Part shown: piece by piece, positions 16,428-25,452 of the stretch
How the letters are laid out: every line of letters begins with the position of its first letter
Numbering within the stretch: position 1 is the stretch's first letter
Assembly (NCBI RefSeq): GCF_014204325.1
Contig: NZ_JACHKT010000031.1
Coordinates: 1 to 61,531, forward strand
Source of the DNA: Arcicella rosea
GTDB taxonomy: Bacteria > Bacteroidota > Bacteroidia > Cytophagales > Spirosomataceae
DNA: 61,531 nucleotides
Direction: 5' to 3'
The notes under the pieces: model-generated
Databases searched by the model: none
What the model was told of the DNA's origin: nothing
What the model saw: only the letters and a program-made list of their open reading frames with translations
Translations under genes and position numbers: made by a program

Positions 16428-17573
16428 CTAAAGTTTTGATAGCTTTTCTCCTGCTCTTTCTAAAGTTTCATCATCTTTGGCAAAACAAAATCGTAGAATT
16501 TTAAAATCATTTTTTTGATGATAAAATACTGAAACTGGAATACTTGCTACTCCAATTTCCTTCGTTAAGCGAATCGCCAAATCATAATCGTTTTCCTGCG
16601 TAATTTTTTCATAATTCACACATTGAAAAAAACTACCTTTTGCTGGCGTAAAGGTAAAGCGAGAATCTTGAATACAAGTCAAAAACTTATCACGTTTCTC
16701 TTGATAGAACTGCGGAATGGAAAGATAGTTTTCAGGTTCTTGCAAGAAATCTGCTAACGCATATTGAATCGGAGTGACCGTTGAGAATGTTAGCCATTGA
16801 TGTACTTTCCTGAATTCTTCACTTAGTTGTTTGGGAGCGAGACAATATCCAACTTTCCAGCCTGTAACATGAAAAGTTTTTCCGAAAGAACCACAAATAA
16901 AACTACGTTCTTTCAAAACAGGATTGCGAAGTAAAGACCAGTGTGATAATCCGTCAAAAATGATATGTTCATATACTTCATCGCTAATCAAAAAAATATT
17001 GGTGTCTTTCAAAATATCAGACAAACGATTCAAATCTTCTTCTGAAAGTACAGTTCCTGTAGGATTATGAGGAGTATTGAGTATAATTAGTTTGGTCTTT
17101 TCAGTAATTTTTGATTTTACAATACTCCAATCAATTTTATACTCGTTCTCTGGCGTTAAAGTTACATAAACAGGAATTCCACCATTCAAAGTAATAGCAG
17201 GCGTGTAAGAGTCATAACAAGGCTCTAGCAGAATAACCTCGTCGCCTTGATGAACAATAGCTGTAATGGCTGCATAAAGAGCTTCTGTTGCACCCGAAAC
17301 GACAGTTACTTCGCTATCTGGATGATAATTTACTTGATATAAATCACTTACTTTCTGGGCAATAATTTCTCGAAGCGATTGAATACCTGCCATTGGGGCA
17401 TATTGGTTCATTCCTTTTTTGAGGTAATGATTGACCAACTCAGTCAGTTTAGGAGAACAATCAAAATTTGGAAAACCCTGTGATAGATTCAACGCTTCGT
17501 GTTCAGAAGCTAATTTTGACATTACCGTGAAAATAGTCGTTCCTGTATTGGGTTGTTTAGAAATCAAATTCAT
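16428..17573 (-). CDS. Methionine-type PLP aminotransferase (YbdL-like)
   Basis: 381 aa, fold-type I aminotransferase. Motifs: NLSQGFPNFDCS (about 29-40), NQYAPMAGIQSLRE (substrate/cofactor loop), VVSGATEALYAA, LNTPHNPTG (Asn contacts PLP), the PLP lysine in GSFGKTFHVTGWKVGY (about residue 233), and the terminal LRFCFAKDDETL with the carboxylate-binding Arg. These match the methionine aminotransferase (YbdL/Kat III-like) group that transaminates 2-keto-4-methylthiobutyrate in methionine salvage. Substrate is inferred from family. Monogenic; the 147 nt upstream holds a CGG-type degenerate repeat. Confidence 0.88.
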   Translation of the reverse strand: MNLISKQPNTGTTIFTVMSKLASEHEALNLSQGFPNFDCSPKLTELVNHYLKKGMNQYAPMAGIQSLREIIAQKVSDLYQVNYHPDSEVTVVSGATEALYAAITAIVHQGDEVILLEPCYDSYTPAITLNGGIPVYVTLTPENEYKIDWSIVKSKITEKTKLIILNTPHNPTGTVLSEEDLNRLSDILKDTNIFLISDEVYEHIIFDGLSHWSLLRNPVLKERSFICGSFGKTFHVTGWKVGYCLAPKQLSEEFRKVHQWLTFSTVTPIQYALADFLQEPENYLSIPQFYQEKRDKFLTCIQDSRFTFTPAKGSFFQCVNYEKITQENDYDLAIRLTKEIGVASIPVSVFYHQKNDFKILRFCFAKDDETLERAGEKLSKL

Positions 17574-17579
17574 TTTTAA

Positions 17580-17612
17580 ATGCTTTCGGTTTTTGGCTTT
17601 CAGATGTCAGAT
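17580..17612. repeat. Degenerate TTTCGG/CAGATGTCAG repeat
   Basis: TGCTTTCGG and GCTTTCAGATGTCAG words just upstream of the aminotransferase start, belonging to the same dispersed family as 10864-10959. Confidence 0.45.
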
Positions 17613-17720
17613 TTTATATTGGTTATCTTAGGAATATGAAGCTCGTAAGAACTGTTTACTTGAATTAACTATATTTTCTTTATTAATTCACTAAATCACA
17701 ACTCACTAATTCACAAATAT

Positions 17721-18854
17721 TTAAAACCATTCCAAACAGCCATTTTCAATTAAGCCTTTTATCTGGAGAGAATCGTCAAAAATAAAGAAATTTGCCTGAT
17801 AATCTTTTTGGATTTTGCCTAAAGAATGTTCTAAACCAAGTACTTCTGCTGGATAAGTTGAAGCCATTCTTAAAGCTTCGGGTAGAGGAATATCTACTTT
17901 TTCAACACAATTTTTTACCGCTTGAAGCATCGTTAAGGCAGAACCTGAAAGCGTACCTTTCGTATCTGTATAATGTGTGCCAGCATGAATAAATTTATAA
18001 TCGCCAGAAACATCATTCGTTACGGCATCGGTAATGATGAAAAGCCTTTTTCCCATGATTTTTTTAGAGATTTTAACACTCGTAAAATCCACATGAATAC
18101 CATCAGGAATAATACTTGCCCATACGTCAGAATCATAAGTTGCCCCCACCAAACCAGGTTCTCGTCCTTGAAATGCCGACATAGCATTGAACAAATGGGT
18201 TACTCTTTTAATACCTTTATTGAAAGCATATTTGGCTTGCTGATAAGTAGCAGAACTGTGTCCTGCTGCAATTTTTATATCACTTTGTAAAAGTAAATCA
18301 AGTTGTTCGTTGGTAAATTCTTCTGGAGCTACCGTCATGTAGGTTGGCAAACCTTTACAAGCTTCAATAATACTTGTTAATTCTTCAATACTTGGTTTTC
18401 GGATAAATGCAGCGACATGAGCCCCACGCTTAGGGAAACTAAAAAAAGGACCTTCTATGTGTAATCCTGCTAAACCTTGTCCACCATTTTTAAGATAATT
18501 TTTGGCTACTTCTATCGCCTCTAAAATTTTATCTAAAGGCGTAGATGAAAGCGTAATTTGGAAATGCGTTGTTCCTGCACGACGAATTTCCAAGTAAGTA
18601 TTATGAATGGTTTCTTCTGTTGTTTTTGAATTGTACAAATTTCCACCACCGCCATAAATTTGAGCATCGATTAAAGCTGGTGCAATATTATAACCTTCTA
18701 AATCAATGATTTGAATATCAGGAAAAAGATTATCCAATTCCTCAATGTCGTCTTCATCTAATATTTTAGCAATTTTATCGCCTTTGATGACCAAGAATTT
18801 ATGGGTAAGTATCTCTTCTGAGGTAAAGATTTGACAGTTTTTTAAAGCGTACAT
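17721..18854 (-). CDS. nagA: N-acetylglucosamine-6-phosphate deacetylase NagA
   Basis: 377 aa from ATG 18854; the open frame starts at 18899, but those 15 extra residues overlap the upstream gene and precede the family start MYALKNCQIF. NagA deacetylates GlcNAc-6-P to glucosamine-6-P, used in amino-sugar catabolism and peptidoglycan recycling. Metal ligands are visible: Glu in LHIEGPFF (about 130), His in AAGHSSATY (about 198) and His in THLFNAMS (about 219); the catalytic Asp is in ITDAVTND (about 275). Third gene of a minus-strand block behind the amidase and an NTF2-like gene, 25 nt downstream of the latter. Confidence 0.93.
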   Translation of the reverse strand: MYALKNCQIFTSEEILTHKFLVIKGDKIAKILDEDDIEELDNLFPDIQIIDLEGYNIAPALIDAQIYGGGGNLYNSKTTEETIHNTYLEIRRAGTTHFQITLSSTPLDKILEAIEVAKNYLKNGGQGLAGLHIEGPFFSFPKRGAHVAAFIRKPSIEELTSIIEACKGLPTYMTVAPEEFTNEQLDLLLQSDIKIAAGHSSATYQQAKYAFNKGIKRVTHLFNAMSAFQGREPGLVGATYDSDVWASIIPDGIHVDFTSVKISKKIMGKRLFIITDAVTNDVSGDYKFIHAGTHYTDTKGTLSGSALTMLQAVKNCVEKVDIPLPEALRMASTYPAEVLGLEHSLGKIQKDYQANFFIFDDSLQIKGLIENGCLEWF

Positions 18855-18879
18855 GATGTATAAATTAAAATATGCTGAA

Positions 18880-19734
18880 TTATATACTAACGATTTCAAG
18901 CGTGATTTTCCAAACTCCTTTTGCTTCTTGTCGCCACATTCTTAAATAATTACCAGTTTTCCCATTGCCAGAGATTGTGCCATAAACACAAACTAAATCT
19001 CCAGAAGAAGATGCAATTGCTTTTAAGCCCGTATAAACTATTTTTTTATCATACGATTTTTTCAAAAATTGATTGGCGGGTTCTTTACCAACAATTGGCA
19101 GTTGCCCATTTCTGAAAATTCTTACATTTTGTGATAAATGAGCTTCGAAAGAATTGGGAGAATTTTTCGCATTTTTCCAATAAAAATGGTCGTTCATAAA
19201 AACGTAGCGTTCAGCGGCGGTAGCATTATTTTTTAATTCAAGGGGTTTAAAAACAGGATAATTTTTGGTTATTTCTGTAAGTTTATTCGTGTTTTCAGCA
19301 TGATTTACGCCAATATCAACGGCTACTTTCCAATTCCCATCATCTTGTTTTTTCCAAAGTGAAACAAAACTGCCAAAAGCCAATGCTTTTGTTGGTGTTG
19401 TTGAATCAAAAATTTGCCAGTTGCCAGCAGTATAGCCTAAATCGCCAGCACCAGCTATTTCTGCAAAGTAAGGTTGCCAGTTTAAATGTTGATTGAACGT
19501 TATTTTCTGCCAATGTTCAATGCCATTTGTAGGCATTCCTTTCTCAAAAACAATAGCATCTGTTCCTAAAAATGTTAGAAATGCGTTTTTTGTACCTTTG
19601 TCAATTGAAGTTTGAGCAAATGATTTTTCGCTTTCAATCATTTTTTGTAAAGCTTCTTCCTGCTTTACGTCTTGGGAAAAAGTAGCTAAGGGAAAACCCA
19701 AAGCTACCGATAACAGCAATTGTTTGAAGTACAT
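18880..19734 (-). CDS. Secreted protein with two NTF2/SnoaL-like (DUF4440-type) domains
   Basis: 284 aa. Signal peptide about 1-20 (ending FSQ). Two tandem cone-shaped NTF2-like halves are suggested by repeated patterns: EEALQKMIESEKSFAQTS ... FVSLWKKQDDGNWKVAVD (about 25-150) and AAERYVFMNDHFYWKN ... LRMWRQEAKGVWKITLE (about 165-282). NTF2-like folds bind small ligands or act as enzymes; no active-site assignment can be made. It is 3 nt downstream of the amidase gene, so an operon is very likely. Confidence 0.7.
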   Translation of the reverse strand: MYFKQLLLSVALGFPLATFSQDVKQEEALQKMIESEKSFAQTSIDKGTKNAFLTFLGTDAIVFEKGMPTNGIEHWQKITFNQHLNWQPYFAEIAGAGDLGYTAGNWQIFDSTTPTKALAFGSFVSLWKKQDDGNWKVAVDIGVNHAENTNKLTEITKNYPVFKPLELKNNATAAERYVFMNDHFYWKNAKNSPNSFEAHLSQNVRIFRNGQLPIVGKEPANQFLKKSYDKKIVYTGLKAIASSSGDLVCVYGTISGNGKTGNYLRMWRQEAKGVWKITLEIVSI

Positions 19735-19737
19735 ATT

Positions 19738-21396
19738 TTATAATTTAGGATGCTTCAGATGGAAATCTGTGGCATCTTGATAAATTTTTGCTACTTGTAA
19801 TAATTTGCCTTCGCCAAATAATTTTCCCATAAAAGTAATACTTGTTGGGCGACCTTCCGCACGAAACCCGTTTGGTAAAACCACACATGGATGTCCCGTT
19901 AAGTTGGTCATTGTTAAATTTCTGCTGGCAAATGCAGGTGATAAGTAAACGTCGATTCCTTTCAACCTATTGTTAAATTCCTGAATCAATAAAGTTCTAT
20001 GGCGATTTGCTTGTAAATACTCTACTGCTGGAATAAACCTTGCTGCTCTGAAAGCGTTTGGCCAAGCATTTTTAATTTGACGAACCATTAAATCATCTTT
20101 TCCTGAGCGTGTTAATTCATCAAATGCGGCTGCAGCTTCTACACTGAGTAAAAAACTAATATCGTTGGATGGCAAATTAGGCAATTCTAAAGGAATTAAT
20201 TCAGCACCTAGTTTTTTCATGGTCACCAAAGTGAGTGAATCTTGCGTTTTGTTGGGATATTTTCCTTCAAAATCTTTTTTCAAATAGGCAATTTTGATGC
20301 CTTTTAAGTCTTTTTTATTAGCATCGAACTGAAAAGGAGCGTCAATCACACTTTGGTCTTGTCCGTCTTTTCCTAAAATTGCATTAAAAACTATTGCACA
20401 ATCTTCAACCGTTCTACAAATTGGGCCTAATTTATCCATACTCCAACTTAAAGCCATCGCACCAGTTCTTGGTACTCGTCCAAAAGTAGGACGCAAACCA
20501 GTATCGCCACATTCAGAAGATGGCGAAACGATTGAACCCAAGGTTTCTGAACCAATGGCAAAAGGTAATAATCCTGCCGCTACTGATGAGGCCGAACCAG
20601 CCGAAGAGCCCGAAGATCCACGGTTTAAATTCCAAGGATTTTTGGTTGTTCCGCCAAACCAAACATCGCCCCAAGCTAATTCTCCTAAAGTAAGTTTTGC
20701 ACACAAAACAGCACCAGCTTTTTCTAAACGTTGAATTACTACGGCATCGTAATCTAATACTTGGTTTTTGTAAGGCACAGAACCCCAAGTAGTTTTATAG
20801 CCTTTTTTCGCTAATAAATCTTTTGCACCATAAGGAATTCCGTGTAATAAACCTTTGTATTTGCCTGCTGCAATTTCTGCATCGGCTTTAGCGGCTTGTT
20901 TTAGGGCTAAATCTTCCGTGAGTGTAACGACACAAGCCAATTGATTATCATACTTTTTTAGGCGTTCTAAAAAGAATTTTGTTAGTTCAAGCGAAGTGAT
21001 TTTTTTATTTTGAATTAAAGCGGCTAGTTGTCTGACAGAGTAAAATGCTAAATCATTTTTATCTTTTGGAAGTGAAACTGATGAAATAGTTGAGGCTTTA
21101 AAGTAAGAAGTACCTTTTTCAAATTCAAAACCTGTTGGTAATGGATTGAACACTAAAGCTGGTGCAACTTCGTTTTTGAGTTCCACTTTTCTGATTTCTT
21201 CAAAGCTTTTACGAGTATCGTTGAGTTCTGTTAACATAGAATCTGCTTCGGGCTGCGTAAATTCTAAGCCAATAATTTTTTCTGCTTTTTTAACGATGTC
21301 AACCGTAATACTTTCATTTTCTAAACTTTTTGTAACAAATGCACCGAAGGCCATACTTGCGAAGCAAAGGCTGGTGATGAGTAATTTTTTTTTCAT
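19738..21396 (-). CDS. Exported amidase, amidase-signature family
   Basis: 552 aa. N-terminal hydrophobic segment (about 1-20, MKKKLLITSLCFASMAFGAF) suggests export. The Ser-cisSer-Lys triad region is complete: Lys in GIPYGAKDLLAKKG (about 193), the Gly/Ser-rich loop NRGSSGSSAGSASSVAAG (about 255-272), and the nucleophile region GSETLGSIVSPSS. About 90 residues precede the amidase domain. Amidase-signature enzymes hydrolyse C-N bonds of amides; the substrate here is unknown, and GatA is excluded by the export signal and extra N-terminus. First gene of the block with the NTF2-like protein and nagA. Confidence 0.88.
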   Translation of the reverse strand: MKKKLLITSLCFASMAFGAFVTKSLENESITVDIVKKAEKIIGLEFTQPEADSMLTELNDTRKSFEEIRKVELKNEVAPALVFNPLPTGFEFEKGTSYFKASTISSVSLPKDKNDLAFYSVRQLAALIQNKKITSLELTKFFLERLKKYDNQLACVVTLTEDLALKQAAKADAEIAAGKYKGLLHGIPYGAKDLLAKKGYKTTWGSVPYKNQVLDYDAVVIQRLEKAGAVLCAKLTLGELAWGDVWFGGTTKNPWNLNRGSSGSSAGSASSVAAGLLPFAIGSETLGSIVSPSSECGDTGLRPTFGRVPRTGAMALSWSMDKLGPICRTVEDCAIVFNAILGKDGQDQSVIDAPFQFDANKKDLKGIKIAYLKKDFEGKYPNKTQDSLTLVTMKKLGAELIPLELPNLPSNDISFLLSVEAAAAFDELTRSGKDDLMVRQIKNAWPNAFRAARFIPAVEYLQANRHRTLLIQEFNNRLKGIDVYLSPAFASRNLTMTNLTGHPCVVLPNGFRAEGRPTSITFMGKLFGEGKLLQVAKIYQDATDFHLKHPKL

Positions 21397-21574
21397 GATT
21401 TTTTGTGGATGAAGTAATTGTAAGTTTTGATAAATAAGCTTTGCTCTTTCAGCTTTTTATTGAAGGTGTTTTTTATGAGTAAGTTTAAAATGCTGATAGC
21501 TTACTTCTCAAGGCTTAAAAGCTATAATGTTGATGTTTTTATAAAATTACATGATAAACGAAACCTTTGTTTAT

Positions 21575-21582
21575 TATCTTTG
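21575..21582 (+). promoter_or_regulatory. Candidate -7 box of the 21615 membrane-protein gene
   Basis: TATCTTTG, an exact TAnnTTTG match, 33 nt upstream of the ATG at 21615. Confidence 0.45.
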
Positions 21583-21614
21583 AGAAAATATTGACAAATC
21601 AAACCCAAAAATTT

Positions 21615-22052
21615 ATGTACGAAATTTTTCAATTAATTCATAAGACACTTTTCTTTGTCGTGATGATTCTAGGGCTTATCGTAATTTTCCGTGCGGTAAT
21701 GGGCTTAAATTCAAAAAGTGATTTTACAGAAACAGACCGCAAATTGGGTCTTTTCTTCCTTATCTCTAATCACACGCAATTATTGATTGGTTTGGTTTTA
21801 TACTTGTTCTTGAGTCCATTCGGAATCAAAGCCTTTACTGATTTTGGTTCAGAAGTAATGAAAATTGCTGAGTACCGCAAAATTGCAGTAGAGCATATCT
21901 TAACAAATATTATTGCAATTGCTTTGATTACAGTAGGTTATTCAAAGAACAAACGTGCTACAGACTCAATTGTTCGTCATAAAAATGCTTTAATTTTCTT
22001 TGGTTTAGGTTTGGTTTTATTATTGAGCCGTATTCCTTGGGATAAATTGTAG
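21615..22052 (+). CDS. Four-helix small membrane protein, 'cytochrome B'-named Bacteroidota family
   Basis: 145 aa from ATG 21615; an in-frame TTG at 21567 is upstream but lies before the promoter-like box. Four membrane helices (about 8-30, 47-70, 85-108, 118-138) and the conserved pieces SNHTQLLIGLVLYF-like (HTQLLIGLVLYLF), YRKIAVEHILTNIIAIALIT and the final LLSRIPW match a Bacteroidota family often annotated as cytochrome B. The conserved His residues might bind heme, but this is unproven. It is followed by a repeat-rich gap and a terminator. Confidence 0.75.
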   Translation: MYEIFQLIHKTLFFVVMILGLIVIFRAVMGLNSKSDFTETDRKLGLFFLISNHTQLLIGLVLYLFLSPFGIKAFTDFGSEVMKIAEYRKIAVEHILTNIIAIALITVGYSKNKRATDSIVRHKNALIFFGLGLVLLLSRIPWDKL

Positions 22053-22059
22053 TTTGGCT

Positions 22060-22168
22060 TTCGGTAATCGGATATTATACTTTAATTAAAATAAGTTTGA
22101 ATCCTACAATAGATTTGTAACTAAAAATAAATCCGAATTCTGACGACCGACATCCGAAATCCATCAGC
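22060..22168. repeat. Imperfect inverted TTTCGG/CCGAAA repeat
   Basis: GGCTTTCGGTAATCGGATATT on the left and the complementary words AATCCGAATTC, CCGACATCCGAAATCC on the right (to about 22168). Same family as 10864-10959. It lies between the stop at 22052 and the terminator at 22191. Confidence 0.5.
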
Positions 22169-22190
22169 TCATTTCCAAAGATTTTTTATG

Positions 22191-22226
22191 AAAAACGCAG
22201 ACTTGTCAGAAAGTCTGCGTTTTTTT
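22191..22226 (+). terminator. Intrinsic terminator
   Basis: Fourteen-bp perfect stem AAAAACGCAGACTT-side (22191-22204) with 22211-22224, loop GTCAGA, then T residues. It probably ends the transcript of the 21615 gene. Confidence 0.85.
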
Positions 22227-22316
22227 GTGAAAAATCTGAATACTATTACCGTTAGATAAAAAAACAGAATAAATTGTACAAAAAAATAACAAAATAGTTA
22301 TATTGTATGGTTGTTT

Positions 22317-22324
22317 TAACTTTG
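22317..22324 (+). promoter_or_regulatory. Candidate -7 box of the HAD phosphatase gene
   Basis: TAACTTTG matches TAnnTTTG, 57 nt upstream of the ATG at 22381. Confidence 0.45.
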
Positions 22325-22380
22325 AGCCAAATTATTTTATTCTCAAAGCCGTTTTTATCTATTGACTAAATTTATAAGTG

Positions 22381-22890
22381 ATGAAGAAATGTATTTTTTT
22401 AGACCGTGATGGCGTATTGAATATTGATAGAGTTGATTATGTGTACAGACTTGAGGATTTGATTATTCCAGAAGGAGCGATTGAGGCGTTAAGAAGATTT
22501 AAGGCTGCGGGATACTTATTAATTGTAATTACAAATCAGTCGGGAATTGCAAAAGGAATTTATACTCGTGAAGATGTATGGAATTGCCATAATTATTTCC
22601 AAGAGCAATGTGGACATTTATTAGATGATATTTACTTTAGCCCACACCATGAAAAATTTAATTCAGCTTCACTGACTCGTAAACCAGATTCTTTGATGAT
22701 TGAAAAGGCGATTGCCAAATATAAAATAGACCGTGATGCTTCTTGGATGATTGGCGATGCACACCGTGATATTAAAGCAGGAAAAAAGGCAGGAGTAAAA
22801 ACGATTCATTTAACCGAAAAACCAGAAGAATCACTCTCAGAATTAACAACTAGCAATTTGCTTAAAGCAAGTGAATTAGTTTTACAATAA
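22381..22890 (+). CDS. HAD-IIIA phosphatase, GmhB-like
   Basis: 169 aa from ATG 22381 (a GTG immediately before is also in frame). HAD motif I FLDRDGVLN (Asp7/Asp9), motif II VITNQSG, the Lys in TRKPDSLM, and motif IV WMIGDAHRDIKAG are intact. This is the D-glycero-D-manno-heptose-1,7-bisphosphate 7-phosphatase / histidinol-phosphatase group. The CxH...CxC zinc loop of classical GmhB is absent: the corresponding stretch SPHHEKFNSASLTRKP has no Cys. Such zinc-less forms exist, so a heptose role is only likely. It converges with rnr across a shared terminator. Confidence 0.85.
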   Translation: MKKCIFLDRDGVLNIDRVDYVYRLEDLIIPEGAIEALRRFKAAGYLLIVITNQSGIAKGIYTREDVWNCHNYFQEQCGHLLDDIYFSPHHEKFNSASLTRKPDSLMIEKAIAKYKIDRDASWMIGDAHRDIKAGKKAGVKTIHLTEKPEESLSELTTSNLLKASELVLQ

Positions 22891-22925
22891 ACAAAAAGAG
22901 GTAGCAATTTGCTACCTCTTTTTGT
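22891..22925. terminator. Bidirectional terminator between the HAD gene and rnr
   Basis: Perfect 15-bp stem ACAAAAAGAGGTAGC (22891-22905) with 22911-22925 and a 5-nt loop. A- and T-tracts on the two sides let it serve both convergent genes. Confidence 0.88.
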
Positions 22926-22931
22926 TTTCTA

Positions 22932-25316
22932 TTACTTATCTCGTTTTTTAGATCTATCTCTACCTTCTGAACCTTTTGAGCGTCTGTCGCCTCTTGGTGC
23001 TGATTTTGAGCTTTTTGATTTATGTCTCGAATCGCCACGGTGCGATGGTTTGGTTTTTCTTTTTCCATCGCCATCATTTCCAACCAAAGTCAAATCCATA
23101 CTTCTACGTCCCAAATTACACTCTTTTACTTTTACTTGTAATTTATCACCAAAAGTAAATACTCGTCCATTTCTTTGTCCAACGATTCTGTAATTATCAC
23201 GGTCGTAATCGTAGAAATCATCTTTCAAATCATTCATTCTGATTAAACCTTCCGAAGCTGTTTCAGTAATTTCTACAAAAATTCCGAATTCCGTTACGCC
23301 TGAAATAATTCCTTCCCAAACTTTGCCTTCTTCCATCAAGCTCATGTACTCTACTTGCTTGTATTTGATAGAGGCACGTTCAGCTTCGGCTGCCATTTTT
23401 TCCATTTCAGAACTGTGCTTGCAACGAGCTTCCCAAGGAGCACGTTCCAAAGGTTGTCCGCCATCTAAATAATGTTGAAGCATTCGGTGTGCCATCATAT
23501 CTGGATAGCGACGAATCGGACTGGTAAAATGCGAGTAAAATGGAAATGCCAAACCAAAGTGACCGATTGGGTCGGTGCTGTACTTGGCTTTTGACATTGT
23601 TCTTACTGCCAAGTTTTCCAAAATATTTTGCTCTGGTTTTCCTTCTACATCGTGCATTAAAGCATTGAACGAAGTACTAATCTGCGAAACTTCCGTTTGT
23701 ACATTATAACCAAAACGCTTGGCGAAAGTAGAAAAGTTTTTCAACTTTTCAGGGTCAGGTGCGTCGTGAGTACGATACACCATCGTATTTCTTGGTTCGG
23801 TTTTGCGTAGATTGAAAACATATTCTGCTACTTTTTTATTGGCAAGTAACATGAATTCTTCAATCAATTTATGCGAATCTTTTCTAATTTTCTGATAAAT
23901 CCCAAGTGGTTTTCCGTTTTCGTCTAAATTGAACTTTACTTCAACAGTTTCAAAATTTACGGCACCTTTAGCAAAACGTTCGTCACGAAGTTTGTGAGCT
24001 AATTCATTCAAGGTTAAAAGTTCTTTCGAGAAATTAGGAATTACTGCTACTTCGTCCGTTTTCTTTTTACGACCTTTTTTCTTGGGTTCTTCTGCTACAA
24101 TTTCAGTTGGCTGAACTTCTTCTGAGATTACATTACTTACTTCGCCATCCAATACTCCTTGTGCTTCTTCATAAGAAAACCTTCTGTCTGAATGAATGAT
24201 GGTTCTACCAAACCATTCGCCAACTACTTTGGCTTCTGGCGTGATTTCAAAAACGGCAGAAAAAGTTAATTTATCTTCATTCGGGCGAAGTGAACACAAA
24301 CCATTTGATAATTTTTCTGGCAACATCGGCACTACTCTGTCCACCAAATACACCGAAGTAGCTCTTTTAAAAGCTTCGGCTTCTAAATTGGTTTCTGGCA
24401 AAACATAATGTGTAACATCGGCAATGTGTACGCCGATTTCGTAATTGCCATTTTCCAAGAAAGTGAAACTTAAAGCATCATCAAAATCTTTGGCATCGGC
24501 TGGGTCAATCGTGAAGGTTGTCGTTTCTCTGAAATCACGACGTTTTTTAATTTCTGCGGCAGAAATTTTTACAGGAATGGCTTCAGCTTCATCTTCAATC
24601 GCTTTCGGGAAAGTAATTGGCAAACCAAATTCAGCTAAAATAGCGTGCATTTCGGTATTGTTTTCTCCCGCTTTTCCAAGTACTTCTATTACTTGCCCTT
24701 CCATTTTACGCTCTTTTTCTGCCCAACTCATAATCTTGATGATTACTTTGTCGCCATTTTGAGCCTCGCCAGTATCGTATTTTGAAATGAATACATCTTG
24801 GAATATTTTCTTGGCATCAGGTGTGAAAAAAGCATAATTAGGTAAAATTTCAATTGTACCTACTAATTCTTTTCTACCTCTTTCTATAATTTCTACAACT
24901 TCGCCTTCGGCTCTGGTTGTGCCTTTTTTACCTTTTGGAAAAACTAATACTTTTACTGTATCGCCATCAACAGCGCCGTTGAGTTCACGAGTATTTACCC
25001 AAATATCGTCTTCACGGTCTTCTACAATTACAAAAGCAAAACGGGCATTTACATGGTCAACTCTTCCAACAACAAATTGAGTTTCTGTATCAATAATATA
25101 ACTTCCGTTTTGTTGGCGGATGATTTTTTTATTTTTGTGGAGGTCTTCAAGAAGTTCTCCGTACAAAGTTTTTGTACTGCGGTCACGAACGGCAAATGCT
25201 TTATGTACTTGGTTGAGCGACCAAGCGGTATCTTCATTTAAGCGAAAGAATTCAAGTATTTCACCTTTAATTCTATCACGAAAAGTTTGTTCTTTGATTT
25301 GTTTTGGTTTAATCAT
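22932..25316 (-). CDS. rnr: Ribonuclease R
   Basis: 794 aa, 3'-5' exoribonuclease that degrades structured RNA. In order: a winged-helix N-terminus (about 1-75), cold-shock domains (about 80-235, with VGRVDHVNARFAFV), the RNB catalytic domain with the Asp cluster TIDPADAKDFDDALS (about 273-287) and GLAFPFYSHFTSPIRRYPD-type C-end, an S1 domain (GIISGVTEFGIFVEI at about 665-679), and a very basic Lys/Arg/Ser tail of about 45 residues. An acidic/basic insert (EEPKKKGRKKK) at about 415-425 interrupts the RNB domain and is not in the E. coli enzyme. A TATATTTG box lies upstream at 25340-25347. Confidence 0.95.
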   Translation of the reverse strand: MIKPKQIKEQTFRDRIKGEILEFFRLNEDTAWSLNQVHKAFAVRDRSTKTLYGELLEDLHKNKKIIRQQNGSYIIDTETQFVVGRVDHVNARFAFVIVEDREDDIWVNTRELNGAVDGDTVKVLVFPKGKKGTTRAEGEVVEIIERGRKELVGTIEILPNYAFFTPDAKKIFQDVFISKYDTGEAQNGDKVIIKIMSWAEKERKMEGQVIEVLGKAGENNTEMHAILAEFGLPITFPKAIEDEAEAIPVKISAAEIKKRRDFRETTTFTIDPADAKDFDDALSFTFLENGNYEIGVHIADVTHYVLPETNLEAEAFKRATSVYLVDRVVPMLPEKLSNGLCSLRPNEDKLTFSAVFEITPEAKVVGEWFGRTIIHSDRRFSYEEAQGVLDGEVSNVISEEVQPTEIVAEEPKKKGRKKKTDEVAVIPNFSKELLTLNELAHKLRDERFAKGAVNFETVEVKFNLDENGKPLGIYQKIRKDSHKLIEEFMLLANKKVAEYVFNLRKTEPRNTMVYRTHDAPDPEKLKNFSTFAKRFGYNVQTEVSQISTSFNALMHDVEGKPEQNILENLAVRTMSKAKYSTDPIGHFGLAFPFYSHFTSPIRRYPDMMAHRMLQHYLDGGQPLERAPWEARCKHSSEMEKMAAEAERASIKYKQVEYMSLMEEGKVWEGIISGVTEFGIFVEITETASEGLIRMNDLKDDFYDYDRDNYRIVGQRNGRVFTFGDKLQVKVKECNLGRRSMDLTLVGNDGDGKRKTKPSHRGDSRHKSKSSKSAPRGDRRSKGSEGRDRSKKRDK

Positions 25317-25339
25317 TTAGGAATTAATATGTTATTTCT

Positions 25340-25347
25340 CAAATATA
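25340..25347 (-). promoter_or_regulatory. Candidate -7 box of rnr
   Basis: Minus strand TATATTTG, an exact TAnnTTTG match, 24 nt before the rnr ATG. Confidence 0.45.
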
Positions 25348-25452
25348 CGGAAAAACTACCCGATTTCTTTACTATTTAGTGAATGAGTGATTTGGCGAAT
25401 GAGTGATTTAATGATTTGGCAATTAATAATTTAATGCCAACGCTCATTGTGG

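Noticed and set aside
18855-18899. 15-residue extension of NagA
   Set aside because: It overlaps the upstream NTF2-like gene and precedes the normal NagA start.
22909-23193. Plus-strand frame opposite the 3' end of rnr
   Set aside because: Antisense shadow of the basic RNase R tail; Ser/Leu/Phe-rich with no family features.
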